DNA of 7,711 nt from Clostridiaceae bacterium (GCA_012511525.1 JAAZFW010000222.1:1-7711), one strand, 5' to 3'. Numbered from the stretch's first letter, positions 1 through 6,113 are shown. Program-made: numbers and translations. The notes: generated from the sequence alone by a model not told the origin.

Positions 1-272
1 CCGCCCTCATCCTCCAGGAAACGGGCCAGCGTGTACATGTAATGGGCCTCGATCAGGCGGCCGGCGCGGGTCCAGAGCGTGCCCTCCTCGGTGCCGCGGA
101 ACACGCCGCGCGGGATCTCCCGGGCGCACAGGACGATCGAACGGGCCTGGGGGAAGATCGAGAGCGGATTGCGCTGCGGTTCAACATCACTGTAACGCTC
201 GGCTGGTGCGACGCCGACGGCGTCGATGCCGCTCTTTTTGGCATAAGCCAGCAGCTCTTGCTTACTCAACAT
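1..272 (-). CDS. Gene C: QueG/reductive-dehalogenase-like Fe-S protein, N-terminal part only
   Basis: The gene runs off the left edge; the first 90 residues are visible. They match the N-termini of the two upstream genes: an opening helix, then DAVGVAPAERY, a PQARSIVLCAREIPRG strand and turn, and FRGTEEGTLW. The last motif is nearly the same as in gene A (YRGVEEGTLW), so C resembles A more than B. I chose the ATG at 272 because an AAGGGGG Shine-Dalgarno at 282-288 lies 9 bases before it; the in-frame ATG at 281 directly abuts that site and is too close. The start overlaps the end of gene B by 11 bp, which suggests translational coupling. No Tat or Sec signal is seen, so it is probably cytoplasmic. 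The cysteine clusters expected in the C-terminal half lie outside the window, so Fe-S content is inferred from the paralogues. Confidence 0.8.
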   Translation of the reverse strand, partial: MLSKQELLAYAKKSGIDAVGVAPAERYSDVEPQRNPLSIFPQARSIVLCAREIPRGVFRGTEEGTLWTRAGRLIEAHYMYTLARFLEDEG

Positions 273-1275
273 GGTTCTCATCCCCCTTAGCGCTGTCATC
301 CTTTTGCAGGTAATAGGCCCGCTTGTCCTTGCCGATCCGGCCGGTCTGCTTGAGATGCATGTAGCAGGACTGGATGCAGCCGTATGCGCCGCAGATGCTG
401 CCGGGACGGCCGCCCTGGCCCAGTTCGTCGAATCCGTTGGCGACCGTCGACAGGTAACGCGAGCGCTGGGACAGCGAACGGCCGAAGTTGATCGCCTCGA
501 ACCAGCCCATGGTCTGCTCGTCGATGTTCATCTTGAAGCCGGGCATGTCCTTCTTGACGAAAGGCGAGGCCAGTTCATTCAGGCCCCAGTGGGTCAGCTT
601 GCACTTGCCCAGGTCGACATCGCCCCATTCGAAGACGCGGTCTTCGATTTTGACCGACACCTTCTTTTGTTTGCTGTACAGGGCATGGCCGGGGCAGTCG
701 CGCACGCAGTGCAGGCAGCGGTCGCAGATGCTGCGCTGCAGCAGCGGATCCGGTTCCAGCTCGGCGTCGGTCAGGAACATTTCGAAACGCTGGCGCGGAC
801 CGAACTCGGGGGTCAGGAACACCTTGGACCAGCCCAGTTCGCCCAGGCCGGCGGCCGCGGCCGTGATGCGCATGTGCAGCACGACGTTGGACGGCATTTT
901 GCCCTCGGCGACCGGCGGACGGTGCGGCGGGGCCTCATGGGGCAGGAAGGTGTGGCCGCCGGGCGACACGACGGTTTCGTAGCCGTGGGACTCGACGAAC
1001 TGGCGCGTCATGCGCATGGCGTTGCCGAGCGGACCGTAGATCCCGGTGCCGTAGCCGTAGATCCAGTACGTCGACCAGTCGGCGTTTTCGCGAATGCCCT
1101 TGTACGAACCTTCCAGGATGCGTCCGGCCAGCACGACGACCGATTTCGTCTTCGGATAGATGTTGAGCGGATGCGTCTCGGGAGGCGCCTGCATCAGGCG
1201 TGACAGCGGCGCGATGCCGACCAGGTCGGCGCCCGCTTCGCGGGCGACTTTTTTGACCATTTCACTGGTTAACAT
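262..1275 (-). CDS. Gene B: double [4Fe-4S] QueG/reductive-dehalogenase-like protein
   Basis: A 337-residue protein related to the COG1600 group (epoxyqueuosine reductase QueG and the catalytic domain of reductive dehalogenases). It shares the AAGLGELGW...LTPEFGPRQRF segment (about 141-164), then FLTDAELEPDP and the first ferredoxin motif C184-x2-C187-x2-C190-x3-C194-P. A second set of cysteines, C225, C295, C300 and C304, could hold a second cluster. Characterised relatives use cobalamin for reductive chemistry; cofactor and substrate here are unknown. Residues 67-80 are unusually aromatic (W67, Y70, W71, Y73, Y75, Y80) and differ from genes A and C, which suggests a changed pocket. There is no Tat signal, unlike respiratory dehalogenases, so it is probably cytoplasmic. 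I prefer the ATG at 1275 over the GTG at 1302, because an AGGGGG site at 1286-1291 lies 10 bases before the ATG. It lies 14 bp after gene A and overlaps gene C. Family call is good; QueG itself is doubtful. Confidence 0.82.
   Translation of the reverse strand: MLTSEMVKKVAREAGADLVGIAPLSRLMQAPPETHPLNIYPKTKSVVVLAGRILEGSYKGIRENADWSTYWIYGYGTGIYGPLGNAMRMTRQFVESHGYETVVSPGGHTFLPHEAPPHRPPVAEGKMPSNVVLHMRITAAAAGLGELGWSKVFLTPEFGPRQRFEMFLTDAELEPDPLLQRSICDRCLHCVRDCPGHALYSKQKKVSVKIEDRVFEWGDVDLGKCKLTHWGLNELASPFVKKDMPGFKMNIDEQTMGWFEAINFGRSLSQRSRYLSTVANGFDELGQGGRPGSICGAYGCIQSCYMHLKQTGRIGKDKRAYYLQKDDSAKGDENHVE
282..288 (-). promoter_or_regulatory. Shine-Dalgarno site of gene C, inside the end of gene B
   Basis: AAGGGGG on the minus strand lies 9 bases before the ATG at 272 and within the last codons of gene B. 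It decides between the two close in-frame ATG codons at 281 and 272 in favour of 272. Confidence 0.65.
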
Positions 1276-1285
1276 ATCTCGTGTT

Positions 1286-1291
1286 CCCCCT
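1286..1291 (-). promoter_or_regulatory. Shine-Dalgarno site of gene B, overlapping the gene A stop
   Basis: AGGGGG on the minus strand lies 10 bases before the ATG at 1275 and shares bases with the TAG stop of gene A (1290-1292). This overlap suggests that ribosomes ending gene A could re-initiate on gene B. Confidence 0.65.
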
Positions 1292-2189
1292 ATCTTTCCC
1301 ACGTTTCAAGCCGCCACGGTTCGCCGTCCCGGAACGGGTTGACATATTTCTGCGTCAGGCGGCCTGTCTTTTCCAGGTGGTTCAGGCAAGTCCGGGCGCA
1401 GACGGCGGTGGCGATATTGGGCACGTTCCGGCGCGTCAGGGCGGTTGATGTCTCGACGATCTTGGGCTGATTGCCCGAGAATTCGACCATCAGCTCCTCC
1501 TGGCCCACTTTGTTGATAAAGTCCGGGGCCGCGCCGTTGGGGCAGAGGCGGCACAAGTTGTAGTTGATCTCGGCCAGGACCGTCTGGCGGCCGCAGATGT
1601 CGATGGTCACCGTCTTGTCTGGGTTGATCGAGCGGGCCGGGCAAACGGCGATGCATTCGCCACAGGCCAGGCCGTCGCAAAGCGTGCCGGCAAAGATGGG
1701 GTCCGGTTCCAGCTCGAGTTCGGTCAGGATCACACCCAGGGCGTTGCGGTTGCCGTACTGCGGCGTCAGCAGCTGGCCGAGCAGGCTGATTTCGCCCAAG
1801 CCGGCGGCCACGGCCGCGTACTCCAGGTTTATGGTCACGTTGTACATGGGACGGTCCGGAGCGACCGGGCGGCTGCGCGGGGCTACCTTGGGAAAGTGGG
1901 CCAGGTAGGGCACGGCCTCGAAATGCGTCTGCTGCTCGATGGTACGGGCCATATCGAGCACCAGGCGCTGGTCGAGGTACTTGCTGGCGAAGTTCCAGAG
2001 CGTCCCCTCTTCCACACCGCGGTAGTTGCCGCGCGGAATGTCCGCCCCGATCACAATGACCGAACGGACCTCCGGCAGGATGGACGCCGGATGGACATTC
2101 TTGGGCAACCCGTCGAAGCGTTCGGCAGACGCGACACCGAACAGGGTGAGACCGATGCTGCGCGCATAGTCCCTCAGCATTTCCTTCAT
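1290..2189 (-). CDS. Gene A: double [4Fe-4S] QueG/reductive-dehalogenase-like protein, first gene of the operon
   Basis: A 299-residue protein with the same plan as gene B. It has an N-terminal alpha/beta part with IPRGNYRGVEEGTLW (51-65), a central AAGLGEISLLGQLLTPQYG segment (128-146), LTELELEPDP, and then a ferredoxin-like motif C171-x4-C176-x2-C179-x3-C183-P. The spacing after the first cysteine is four residues, against two in gene B. The second set is C213, C216, C264 and C268; another cysteine is at 199. Members of this family transfer electrons through two [4Fe-4S] clusters to a cobalamin site, but no substrate can be read from the sequence. I do not see the Asp-Ser/Thr motif that I recall before the AGLG segment of QueG, so a tRNA-modifying role is doubtful. 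The ATG at 2189 is chosen because GAGGTG lies 5 bases before it; upstream in-frame starts reaching 2252 have no such site. It begins the leftward operon opposite the AraC-type regulator. Confidence 0.83.
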   Translation of the reverse strand: MKEMLRDYARSIGLTLFGVASAERFDGLPKNVHPASILPEVRSVIVIGADIPRGNYRGVEEGTLWNFASKYLDQRLVLDMARTIEQQTHFEAVPYLAHFPKVAPRSRPVAPDRPMYNVTINLEYAAVAAGLGEISLLGQLLTPQYGNRNALGVILTELELEPDPIFAGTLCDGLACGECIAVCPARSINPDKTVTIDICGRQTVLAEINYNLCRLCPNGAAPDFINKVGQEELMVEFSGNQPKIVETSTALTRRNVPNIATAVCARTCLNHLEKTGRLTQKYVNPFRDGEPWRLETWER

Positions 2190-2193
2190 GTTA

Positions 2194-2200
2194 TCACCTC
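2194..2200 (-). promoter_or_regulatory. Shine-Dalgarno site of gene A
   Basis: On the minus strand GAGGTGA lies just before the ATG at 2189 (5 bases after GAGGTG). It settles the start of gene A and rules against the longer reading from 2252, whose extra residues are Gly/Arg-rich and unlike the N-termini of genes B and C. Confidence 0.7.
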
Positions 2201-2270
2201 GAATTGAGTCTTTGCGCCCGGCGCGCCCGCCGGGTGCGGCGGTCTTGTTCATACCCTAAAGATATGCTAT

Positions 2271-2281
2271 GATCTTGCTGT
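2271..2281 (+). repeat. Direct repeat copy 1, GATCTTGCTGT, candidate AraC half-site
   Basis: An 11-bp sequence repeated exactly at 2314-2324, with the starts 43 bp apart, so both copies lie on about the same face of the helix. AraC-type proteins commonly bind direct repeats through their two helix-turn-helix units. Binding by the neighbouring regulator is inferred. Confidence 0.55.
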
Positions 2282-2313
2282 TTAAAAGCTTTATTATTGC
2301 CGATCTGTGGTTA

Positions 2314-2324
2314 GATCTTGCTGT
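2314..2324 (+). repeat. Direct repeat copy 2, GATCTTGCTGT, candidate AraC half-site
   Basis: An exact copy of 2271-2281, placed 36 bp before the start codon of the AraC-type gene, where binding could affect the regulator's own expression. A degenerate relative, GATCTGTGGT, begins at 2302 between the two copies. Confidence 0.55.
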
Positions 2325-2345
2325 CTTGATCGAAACACGAAAACT

Positions 2346-2351
2346 GGGAGA
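2346..2351 (+). promoter_or_regulatory. Shine-Dalgarno site of the AraC-type gene
   Basis: GGGAGA lies 9 bases before the ATG at 2361 and supports that start over the upstream in-frame GTG at 2307. Confidence 0.6.
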
Positions 2352-2360
2352 ATCACAAAC

Positions 2361-3314
2361 ATGCACGATTGCGTCAATCGGGAATCCCCGTCGCCGTCCG
2401 GTGACGGCCGCCGTTTCCACCTTAGTGCCAGTCCGTCCATCGAACTGCCTGTTCCCAGCTTGGCTGACGTGGATCTGCCGCTCGAGCGCCTGTCGCCTGC
2501 CATTTCGGTCATGTCGCTGCATAATTCCCTCACCCGCAAGGGCCAGCTGTCTTTTGACCGCTACACCCAACCGCGTGTCGTCCAGTTGTATGAAATCGAG
2601 TTCTTCACCCAGACCGGCGGCGTCGCCGTCGTCGACGACTGCCAGTACCCGATCTCCAGGGGCGATGTCCGTTTTCACCGGCCCGGCCAGGTGGTCTGGA
2701 GCCATGTCCACTACGAATGCTACGCCATGCGCCTCGCCCTGGACGGCAAGTTGCCGGAAAAAGGTGCGTTCCAGCCGCACTTTCACAACACGTACCTGGA
2801 CGCGATCCCCTGTTTCATGTCCGTTTCGTCGCCCGAACCCTACACGCGGCTGCTCGACGAGATGCTGCGGCTGTGGATCAACCCCCAGCCCGGCTCGGAA
2901 CTGCTGCTGAAAAGCAAATCGCTCGAATTGCTCGGTCTGCTGTACAAGGACGCGATCCAGCAAAACGTCCTGCGCGGTTCGCCCCGGCTCACGGATACCG
3001 TGACGCGCGCCATGGACTACATCGCGGCGCATTACGGTGAACCTGTCCAACTGACCGATATCGCCGCGGCGGTCAATCTCAGCCCGTACCACTTTCACCG
3101 CCAGTTCACCCGTGCCGTCACCATGACACCGCTGGCCTACTTGACCCGGGTGCGCATCGAGCAGGCCCGCGAACTGCTCCTGACCACCCGCATGCCGGTC
3201 AGCGAGGTTGCCCCGGCCTGCGGGTTTGAAAGCCCGTCTTATTTTTCGAGGATCTTCCGCAGCCTGACCGGCCAGACTCCCGGGATGTTCCGCCGGCATC
3301 GCCAGTTGCTCTGA
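2361..3314 (+). CDS. AraC/XylS-family transcriptional regulator
   Basis: A 317-residue regulator. The N-terminal half is a probable cupin-type sensor: residues 97-125 contain YPISRGDVRFHRPGQ followed by a His-containing strand, the usual form of AraC ligand-binding barrels. The C-terminal domain (about 209-317) has the two AraC helix-turn-helix units: LTDIAAAVNLSPYHFHRQF (231-249), and PVSEVAPACGFESPSYFSRIF (279-299) ending in LTGQTPGMFRR. The ligand is not evident. I use the ATG at 2361 because GGGAGA at 2346-2351 lies 9 bases before it; the GTG at 2307 has no such site and would put coding sequence through the repeat region. The gene is divergent from the Fe-S operon, with exact direct repeats in the shared upstream region, so control of that operon and of itself is the likely role. 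The family call is firm; the regulon is inferred from position. Confidence 0.93.
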   Translation: MHDCVNRESPSPSGDGRRFHLSASPSIELPVPSLADVDLPLERLSPAISVMSLHNSLTRKGQLSFDRYTQPRVVQLYEIEFFTQTGGVAVVDDCQYPISRGDVRFHRPGQVVWSHVHYECYAMRLALDGKLPEKGAFQPHFHNTYLDAIPCFMSVSSPEPYTRLLDEMLRLWINPQPGSELLLKSKSLELLGLLYKDAIQQNVLRGSPRLTDTVTRAMDYIAAHYGEPVQLTDIAAAVNLSPYHFHRQFTRAVTMTPLAYLTRVRIEQARELLLTTRMPVSEVAPACGFESPSYFSRIFRSLTGQTPGMFRRHRQLL

Positions 3315-3325
3315 CGGCGTTCCCC

Positions 3326-3357
3326 TTGACAGATAGCGGCAGGCCGCACAAGATAAT
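3326..3357 (+). promoter_or_regulatory. Candidate promoter of the XRE-aminopeptidase unit
   Basis: A perfect -35 hexamer TTGACA at 3326-3331 is followed by GATAAT at 3352-3357, a 5-of-6 match to the -10 box. Both stand out in a GC-rich background. The spacer is 20 bp, longer than the usual 17; a weaker CAAGAT at 3349-3354 would give 17. The long spacer hints at a promoter that needs help or is remodelled by a bound protein. It sits 30 bp before the start codon of the small XRE-type gene and just after the AraC-type gene. Confidence 0.5.
3336..3347. promoter_or_regulatory. GC-rich dyad inside the promoter spacer, possible XRE operator
   Basis: GCGGC-AG-GCCGC is a perfect 5-bp inverted repeat with a 2-bp centre, lying entirely between the candidate -35 and -10 boxes. 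AGATA occurs on both sides (3331-3335 and 3351-3355), 20 bp apart. Small Cro-like proteins often bind dyads in their own promoter spacers, so autoregulation is plausible. There is no following T-run, so it does not look like a terminator of the AraC-type gene. Confidence 0.4.
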
Positions 3358-3387
3358 GAGAAGAAGATCCCGAAAGGAGCGGACGCC

Positions 3388-3618
3388 ATGAGCGAGCAAA
3401 CACCTGAAAGTGTCTGGATCACGCGCGGCATGGGGCTTCGCCTGCGCGCGGCCCGCGAAGCGAAAGGATTCAGCCAGTCCCAGCTGGCCCAGCTGACCGG
3501 TTCTTCCCTGACCCAGATCGAGCATTACGAGCGCGGCGAGCACGCCATGGCGATGGAGCGCCTGTTCGACCTGGCCCGGCTTCTCGAGATCCCGGCCGCG
3601 GACCTGTTCGACGCCTGA
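3388..3618 (+). CDS. Small XRE/Cro-type helix-turn-helix regulator
   Basis: A 76-residue protein that is almost all DNA-binding domain (about 17-74, HTH_3 type): LRLRAAREAKGFSQSQLAQL, then TGSSLTQIEHYERGEHAMAM and a helix ending in IPAADLF. The order, a first helix, the FSQSQLAQ turn, the recognition helix and the YERGE signature, is typical of the family. There is no sensor or protease domain, so any signal must come from DNA occupancy, oligomerisation or a partner. AAAGGAG at 3373-3379 lies 8 bases before the ATG. The gene ends 12 bp before the M18 aminopeptidase start, and the next Shine-Dalgarno begins on its stop codon, so the two are probably co-transcribed. Likely roles are autoregulation through the upstream dyad and control of the peptidase. 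The target is inferred. Confidence 0.9.
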   Translation: MSEQTPESVWITRGMGLRLRAAREAKGFSQSQLAQLTGSSLTQIEHYERGEHAMAMERLFDLARLLEIPAADLFDA

Positions 3619-3624
3619 AAGAGG
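3618..3624 (+). promoter_or_regulatory. Shine-Dalgarno site of the aminopeptidase
   Basis: AAAGAGG starts on the last base of the XRE gene stop codon and lies 6 bases before the GTG at 3631. It supports that GTG start and close coupling of the two genes. Confidence 0.6.
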
Positions 3625-3630
3625 TTTAGC

Positions 3631-4935
3631 GTGAAAGACACGACCCAATCCGACCTGTCCTCGCGCCGGCAAGCCGAAGAGCTGCTGGCCTTCATCCGGC
3701 TGAGCCCGACCGCCTGGCAGGCGGCGCAACAGCTCGCCGGCTTGCTCAGCCAGTCCGGTTTCCGGCCTTACGACAGTCAAAAGCCGCTGCAATCCGGCGA
3801 TCGGTGCCTGGTTTGCCATGGTTCGGCCCTTTTTGCGTTCAGCGTAGGCCAAAATCCGCTGGACGGCGGCTTCCGCCTGGTCGGCGCGCACAACGATTCG
3901 CCCGGTTTGCTGGTCAAGCCGAACAGCGTCGTGCTCAGCGAAGGTTGCCTCAAGCTGTCGACCGAGGTCTATGGCGGGCCGCTGATGCACACCTGGTTTG
4001 ACCGGCCGCTGGCGCTGGCCGGCCGTGTAGTTCTGGCCGGCAGCCGCCCCCTGAAACCGGAAACCCGGCTGGTCAGCCTGGAGCGCCCTCTGCTGATTAT
4101 CCCAAACGTCGCCATTCACATGAACCGGACCGCCAACGACGGCACCAAGGTTGAACCGCAAAAAATGCTGCTGCCCGTGATCGGGCTGGCGGATAACCGG
4201 CCCGACAAGCTGCTCGAACGCCTGCTGGCCGAAGCGCTGGATGTCGCACCCGAAGCCATTCTGGACTACGACCTGTTCTTGCACGACACCGCGCCGGGCA
4301 CGTTTCTTGGCCTCGAGGATGAGCTGATCGCAGCCCCGCGGCTGGACAACCTCGGCCTGGCTTACGCGGCCGCGTCGGCGCTGGCAGGCGCGGACACAAA
4401 AAGCGGCGTCAGCGTCGTCGCCTGCTTCGATCACGAAGAAGTCGGCAGCCAGACCCGCCAGGGTGCGCAGTCGCTGTTCTTGCGCGACCTGCTGGAAAAA
4501 ATCGTGCTGAGCCTGGGCGGGAGCCGCCGCGATTTTTTCGGCATGCTGGAACGTTCATTTTTGGTATCCGCCGACCAGGCCCACGCCGTCCATCCCAATT
4601 TCAGCGAATTTGCGGACGCCACCAACCGACCGCACATCAACGGCGGACCGGTGATCAAGCGGGCGGCCAACCGCTCCTACACGTCGGACGCGGCCACGGC
4701 CGCCGCCTTCCAGGCCCTCTGCAGCCAGGCTGGCGTTCCCTGTCAGACGTTTGTCAACCGCAGTGATTTGCGCGGCGGCTCGACTGTCGGACCGGTTTTG
4801 ACCGAGCATCTGCCGATTCCATCTGTCGATGTCGGCAATCCGATCTGGGCGATGCACTCGATCTGCGAAACCGGCGGTGTCGCCGACCACGCCGCCATGC
4901 TGGTGGTGCTGCGGACTTTTTTCTCCCAGGAATAA
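3631..4935 (+). CDS. M18-family zinc aminopeptidase
   Basis: A 434-residue peptidase of the M18 (aspartyl aminopeptidase/aminopeptidase I) family, at the usual length. These cytoplasmic enzymes remove N-terminal residues, often acidic ones, with two metal ions and usually form dodecamers. The metal and catalytic residues can be followed in order: H87 in VGAHNDSPG, bridging D239 in PRLDNLG, base E269 and ligand E270 in DHEEVGS, D315 in VSADQAH, and H409 in AMHSICETGG. Other family segments are YGGPLMHTWFDRPLALAGRV (114-133) and NRSDLRGGSTVGP (376-388). Two positions differ from the motifs I recall: Cys412 where MHS-x-R-E is common, and Gly382 where Cys often precedes GST. Neither binds metal, so the enzyme is probably active. 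The start is GTG with a good ribosome site, 12 bp after the XRE gene. It ends 2 bp before the converging channel gene. Substrate preference cannot be read. Confidence 0.93.
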   Translation: MKDTTQSDLSSRRQAEELLAFIRLSPTAWQAAQQLAGLLSQSGFRPYDSQKPLQSGDRCLVCHGSALFAFSVGQNPLDGGFRLVGAHNDSPGLLVKPNSVVLSEGCLKLSTEVYGGPLMHTWFDRPLALAGRVVLAGSRPLKPETRLVSLERPLLIIPNVAIHMNRTANDGTKVEPQKMLLPVIGLADNRPDKLLERLLAEALDVAPEAILDYDLFLHDTAPGTFLGLEDELIAAPRLDNLGLAYAAASALAGADTKSGVSVVACFDHEEVGSQTRQGAQSLFLRDLLEKIVLSLGGSRRDFFGMLERSFLVSADQAHAVHPNFSEFADATNRPHINGGPVIKRAANRSYTSDAATAAAFQALCSQAGVPCQTFVNRSDLRGGSTVGPVLTEHLPIPSVDVGNPIWAMHSICETGGVADHAAMLVVLRTFFSQE

Positions 4936-4937
4936 GG

Positions 4938-6113
4938 TCAGTCTTTTACCGGCACACCGGGCTGGGCTTGCTCGATCGTCTCGCGCTGCCGGGACAAATC
5001 GTTGAGATGCACGGTCAGGGCGGAGAAGGCGAATGACAGCTTTTCCTGTTCCATGACCTCCATGATCTCGAGCAGGATATCTTCTTGCTCCTTGAGATAC
5101 TGGATAAAGTCCAGCGTCTTCGTGAAGCACTGGAACAGCACGTCGATCGAGCTGGCGCTGAATTTCTCCAGGGCGATGATCGTGTTCTCCGGAATCAGGT
5201 GCTCCCGGGCGGCCATACGGGTCTTCAGCTTTTCGATCAGGCTGCGGATCTGGTCCGGCGTCGTGCCGTACTCCAGGCTGATGCTGAAGCGAATGCGGCG
5301 CTTGATGACCCGGGACAGGTTGGTCACGGTGTTGCTGCTCAGCCGCGAGTTGGGGACGGTCACTTGCATCTGGGTGAAGGTGCGTACTTTGGTGGAGCGA
5401 AAGCCGATATCCTCGACGATGCCCTCGACATCCGGCGTCGTGATGACATCGCCGATGCTGAAGGCGTGATCCGTCATGATTGTCAGGCCGCCGAGCAAGT
5501 TGGAGAACGTATCCTGCGCCGCCAGCGACAGCGCCAGTCCGCCGATGCCAAGGCCGGCCAAAAGGCCGGAGATATCAAATCCCCATACCCTGAGCCCGAT
5601 GAAAACCCCGATCACGATCGCCGCCACCTGAATTGCCCGCCGGTAAAAGACGTGCATGGTCACCGTCTGCTTGTTGCCGTCGGCTTTTGCTTTGCGGGTG
5701 CTGTTCTCGAGCAGGCTGACGCCGACGCCGGCCAGGGCCAGACAGAGGACGACCGCCTTCAAGGTGTCGATCACATGCTGGAAGAAGAGGCCGACTTTCT
5801 CTGAATAAGCCAGCAGGCCGGACTGGAGGGCCAGGCTGAGCCCGATCAGGACGACCAGGAGGCGGACGGCAGGGGCCAGGGCCGCCGCCATGGCGGCGCC
5901 TGTCTCTTGGTCCCGGCTCAGGGCCTTTTTGCCGATCAGCTCCGCAAGGCGGCTGACAGGCCGCCTCAAGGCCAGGGCGGCCAGGACAATCGCGCAGGCG
6001 ATCAGCCAGTTCCAGACCGCATTGCCCAGCACGGTTCGGGATAAAAAGGTGTCCTGCCAGAAAGACGGCAGCAGGTTCGGGGCTTCAGATACGTTCAGAC
6101 CTACAACAAACAC
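4938..6113 (-). CDS. MscS-family mechanosensitive ion channel
   Basis: A 391-residue inner-membrane channel of the small-conductance mechanosensitive family, which opens under membrane tension during osmotic downshift. Hydrophobic segments lie at about 33-50, 76-102, 115-135 and 161-178. The pore helix and beta-domain signature follows: FDISGLLAGLGIGGLALSLA (179-198), AAQDTFSNLLGGLTIMTDHAF and IGDVI (to about 224). The beta domain contains VEGIVEDIGFRSTKVRTF (229-246) and the VPNSRLSSNTVTN segment (253-265). A cytoplasmic alpha/beta region runs to about 370, ending in a short charged tail. The four or so N-terminal helices make it slightly longer than E. coli MscS. GTG at 6113 is the start because GGAAGGAG at 6121-6128 lies 7 bases before it; the nearby ATG at 6130 is out of frame. 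The gene lies 35 bp after the beta-CASP gene on the same strand, so they may share a transcript. Confidence 0.93.
   Translation of the reverse strand: MFVVGLNVSEAPNLLPSFWQDTFLSRTVLGNAVWNWLIACAIVLAALALRRPVSRLAELIGKKALSRDQETGAAMAAALAPAVRLLVVLIGLSLALQSGLLAYSEKVGLFFQHVIDTLKAVVLCLALAGVGVSLLENSTRKAKADGNKQTVTMHVFYRRAIQVAAIVIGVFIGLRVWGFDISGLLAGLGIGGLALSLAAQDTFSNLLGGLTIMTDHAFSIGDVITTPDVEGIVEDIGFRSTKVRTFTQMQVTVPNSRLSSNTVTNLSRVIKRRIRFSISLEYGTTPDQIRSLIEKLKTRMAAREHLIPENTIIALEKFSASSIDVLFQCFTKTLDFIQYLKEQEDILLEIMEVMEQEKLSFAFSALTVHLNDLSRQRETIEQAQPGVPVKD

Larger units (their letters stand above)
2190..2360. promoter_or_regulatory. Divergent promoter and operator region between the Fe-S operon and the AraC-type gene
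   Basis: These 171 bp separate two start codons pointing away from each other. The part from about 2255 to 2340 is clearly richer in A and T than the flanking genes, as expected for promoters. A weak leftward promoter candidate is TTTAAA at 2281-2286 (the -35 box) and TATCTT on the minus strand at 2259-2264 (the -10 box), 16 bp apart, each matching 4 of 6 consensus bases. I found no convincing rightward -35/-10 pair for the regulator. Two exact direct repeats (2271-2281 and 2314-2324) lie inside the region. The first falls within the spacer of the leftward promoter candidate. The second lies 36 bp before the regulator start codon. The placement would allow control of both directions. Confidence 0.6.

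Noticed and set aside
271..1203. A 310-codon open frame on the plus strand opposite gene B
   Set aside because: The opposite strand encodes a protein with conserved cysteine motifs and good ribosome site; this frame gives low-complexity Ala/Gly/Val/Asp-rich sequence typical of antisense reading in GC-rich genes.
262..2189. Calling genes A or B queG
   Set aside because: Family resemblance is clear, but there are three paralogues, they have a dedicated regulator, and I could not see the catalytic Asp motif I recall for QueG. A gene symbol would overstate the evidence.
3336..3347. The GC-rich dyad read as a terminator for the AraC-type gene
   Set aside because: The stem is only 5 bp with a 2-bp loop and no following T-run; its place between -35 and -10 boxes fits an operator better.
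2256..3431. A 391-codon minus-strand frame opposite the AraC-type gene
   Set aside because: It is antisense to a regulator with two clear helix-turn-helix units, and it crosses the AT-rich divergent promoter region.
3199..4434. A 411-codon open frame on the minus strand across the end of the AraC-type gene, the XRE gene and the aminopeptidase
   Set aside because: It runs antisense through three recognised genes and the promoter between them, with Gln/Arg/Gly-rich sequence and no domain.
5554..5569. Hairpin CCGGCC-AAAA-GGCCGG
   Set aside because: A perfect 6-bp stem, but it lies inside the MscS pore-helix codons rich in Gly, Leu and Ala, where GGCC repeats arise from codon choice. No T-run or regulatory position supports a role.
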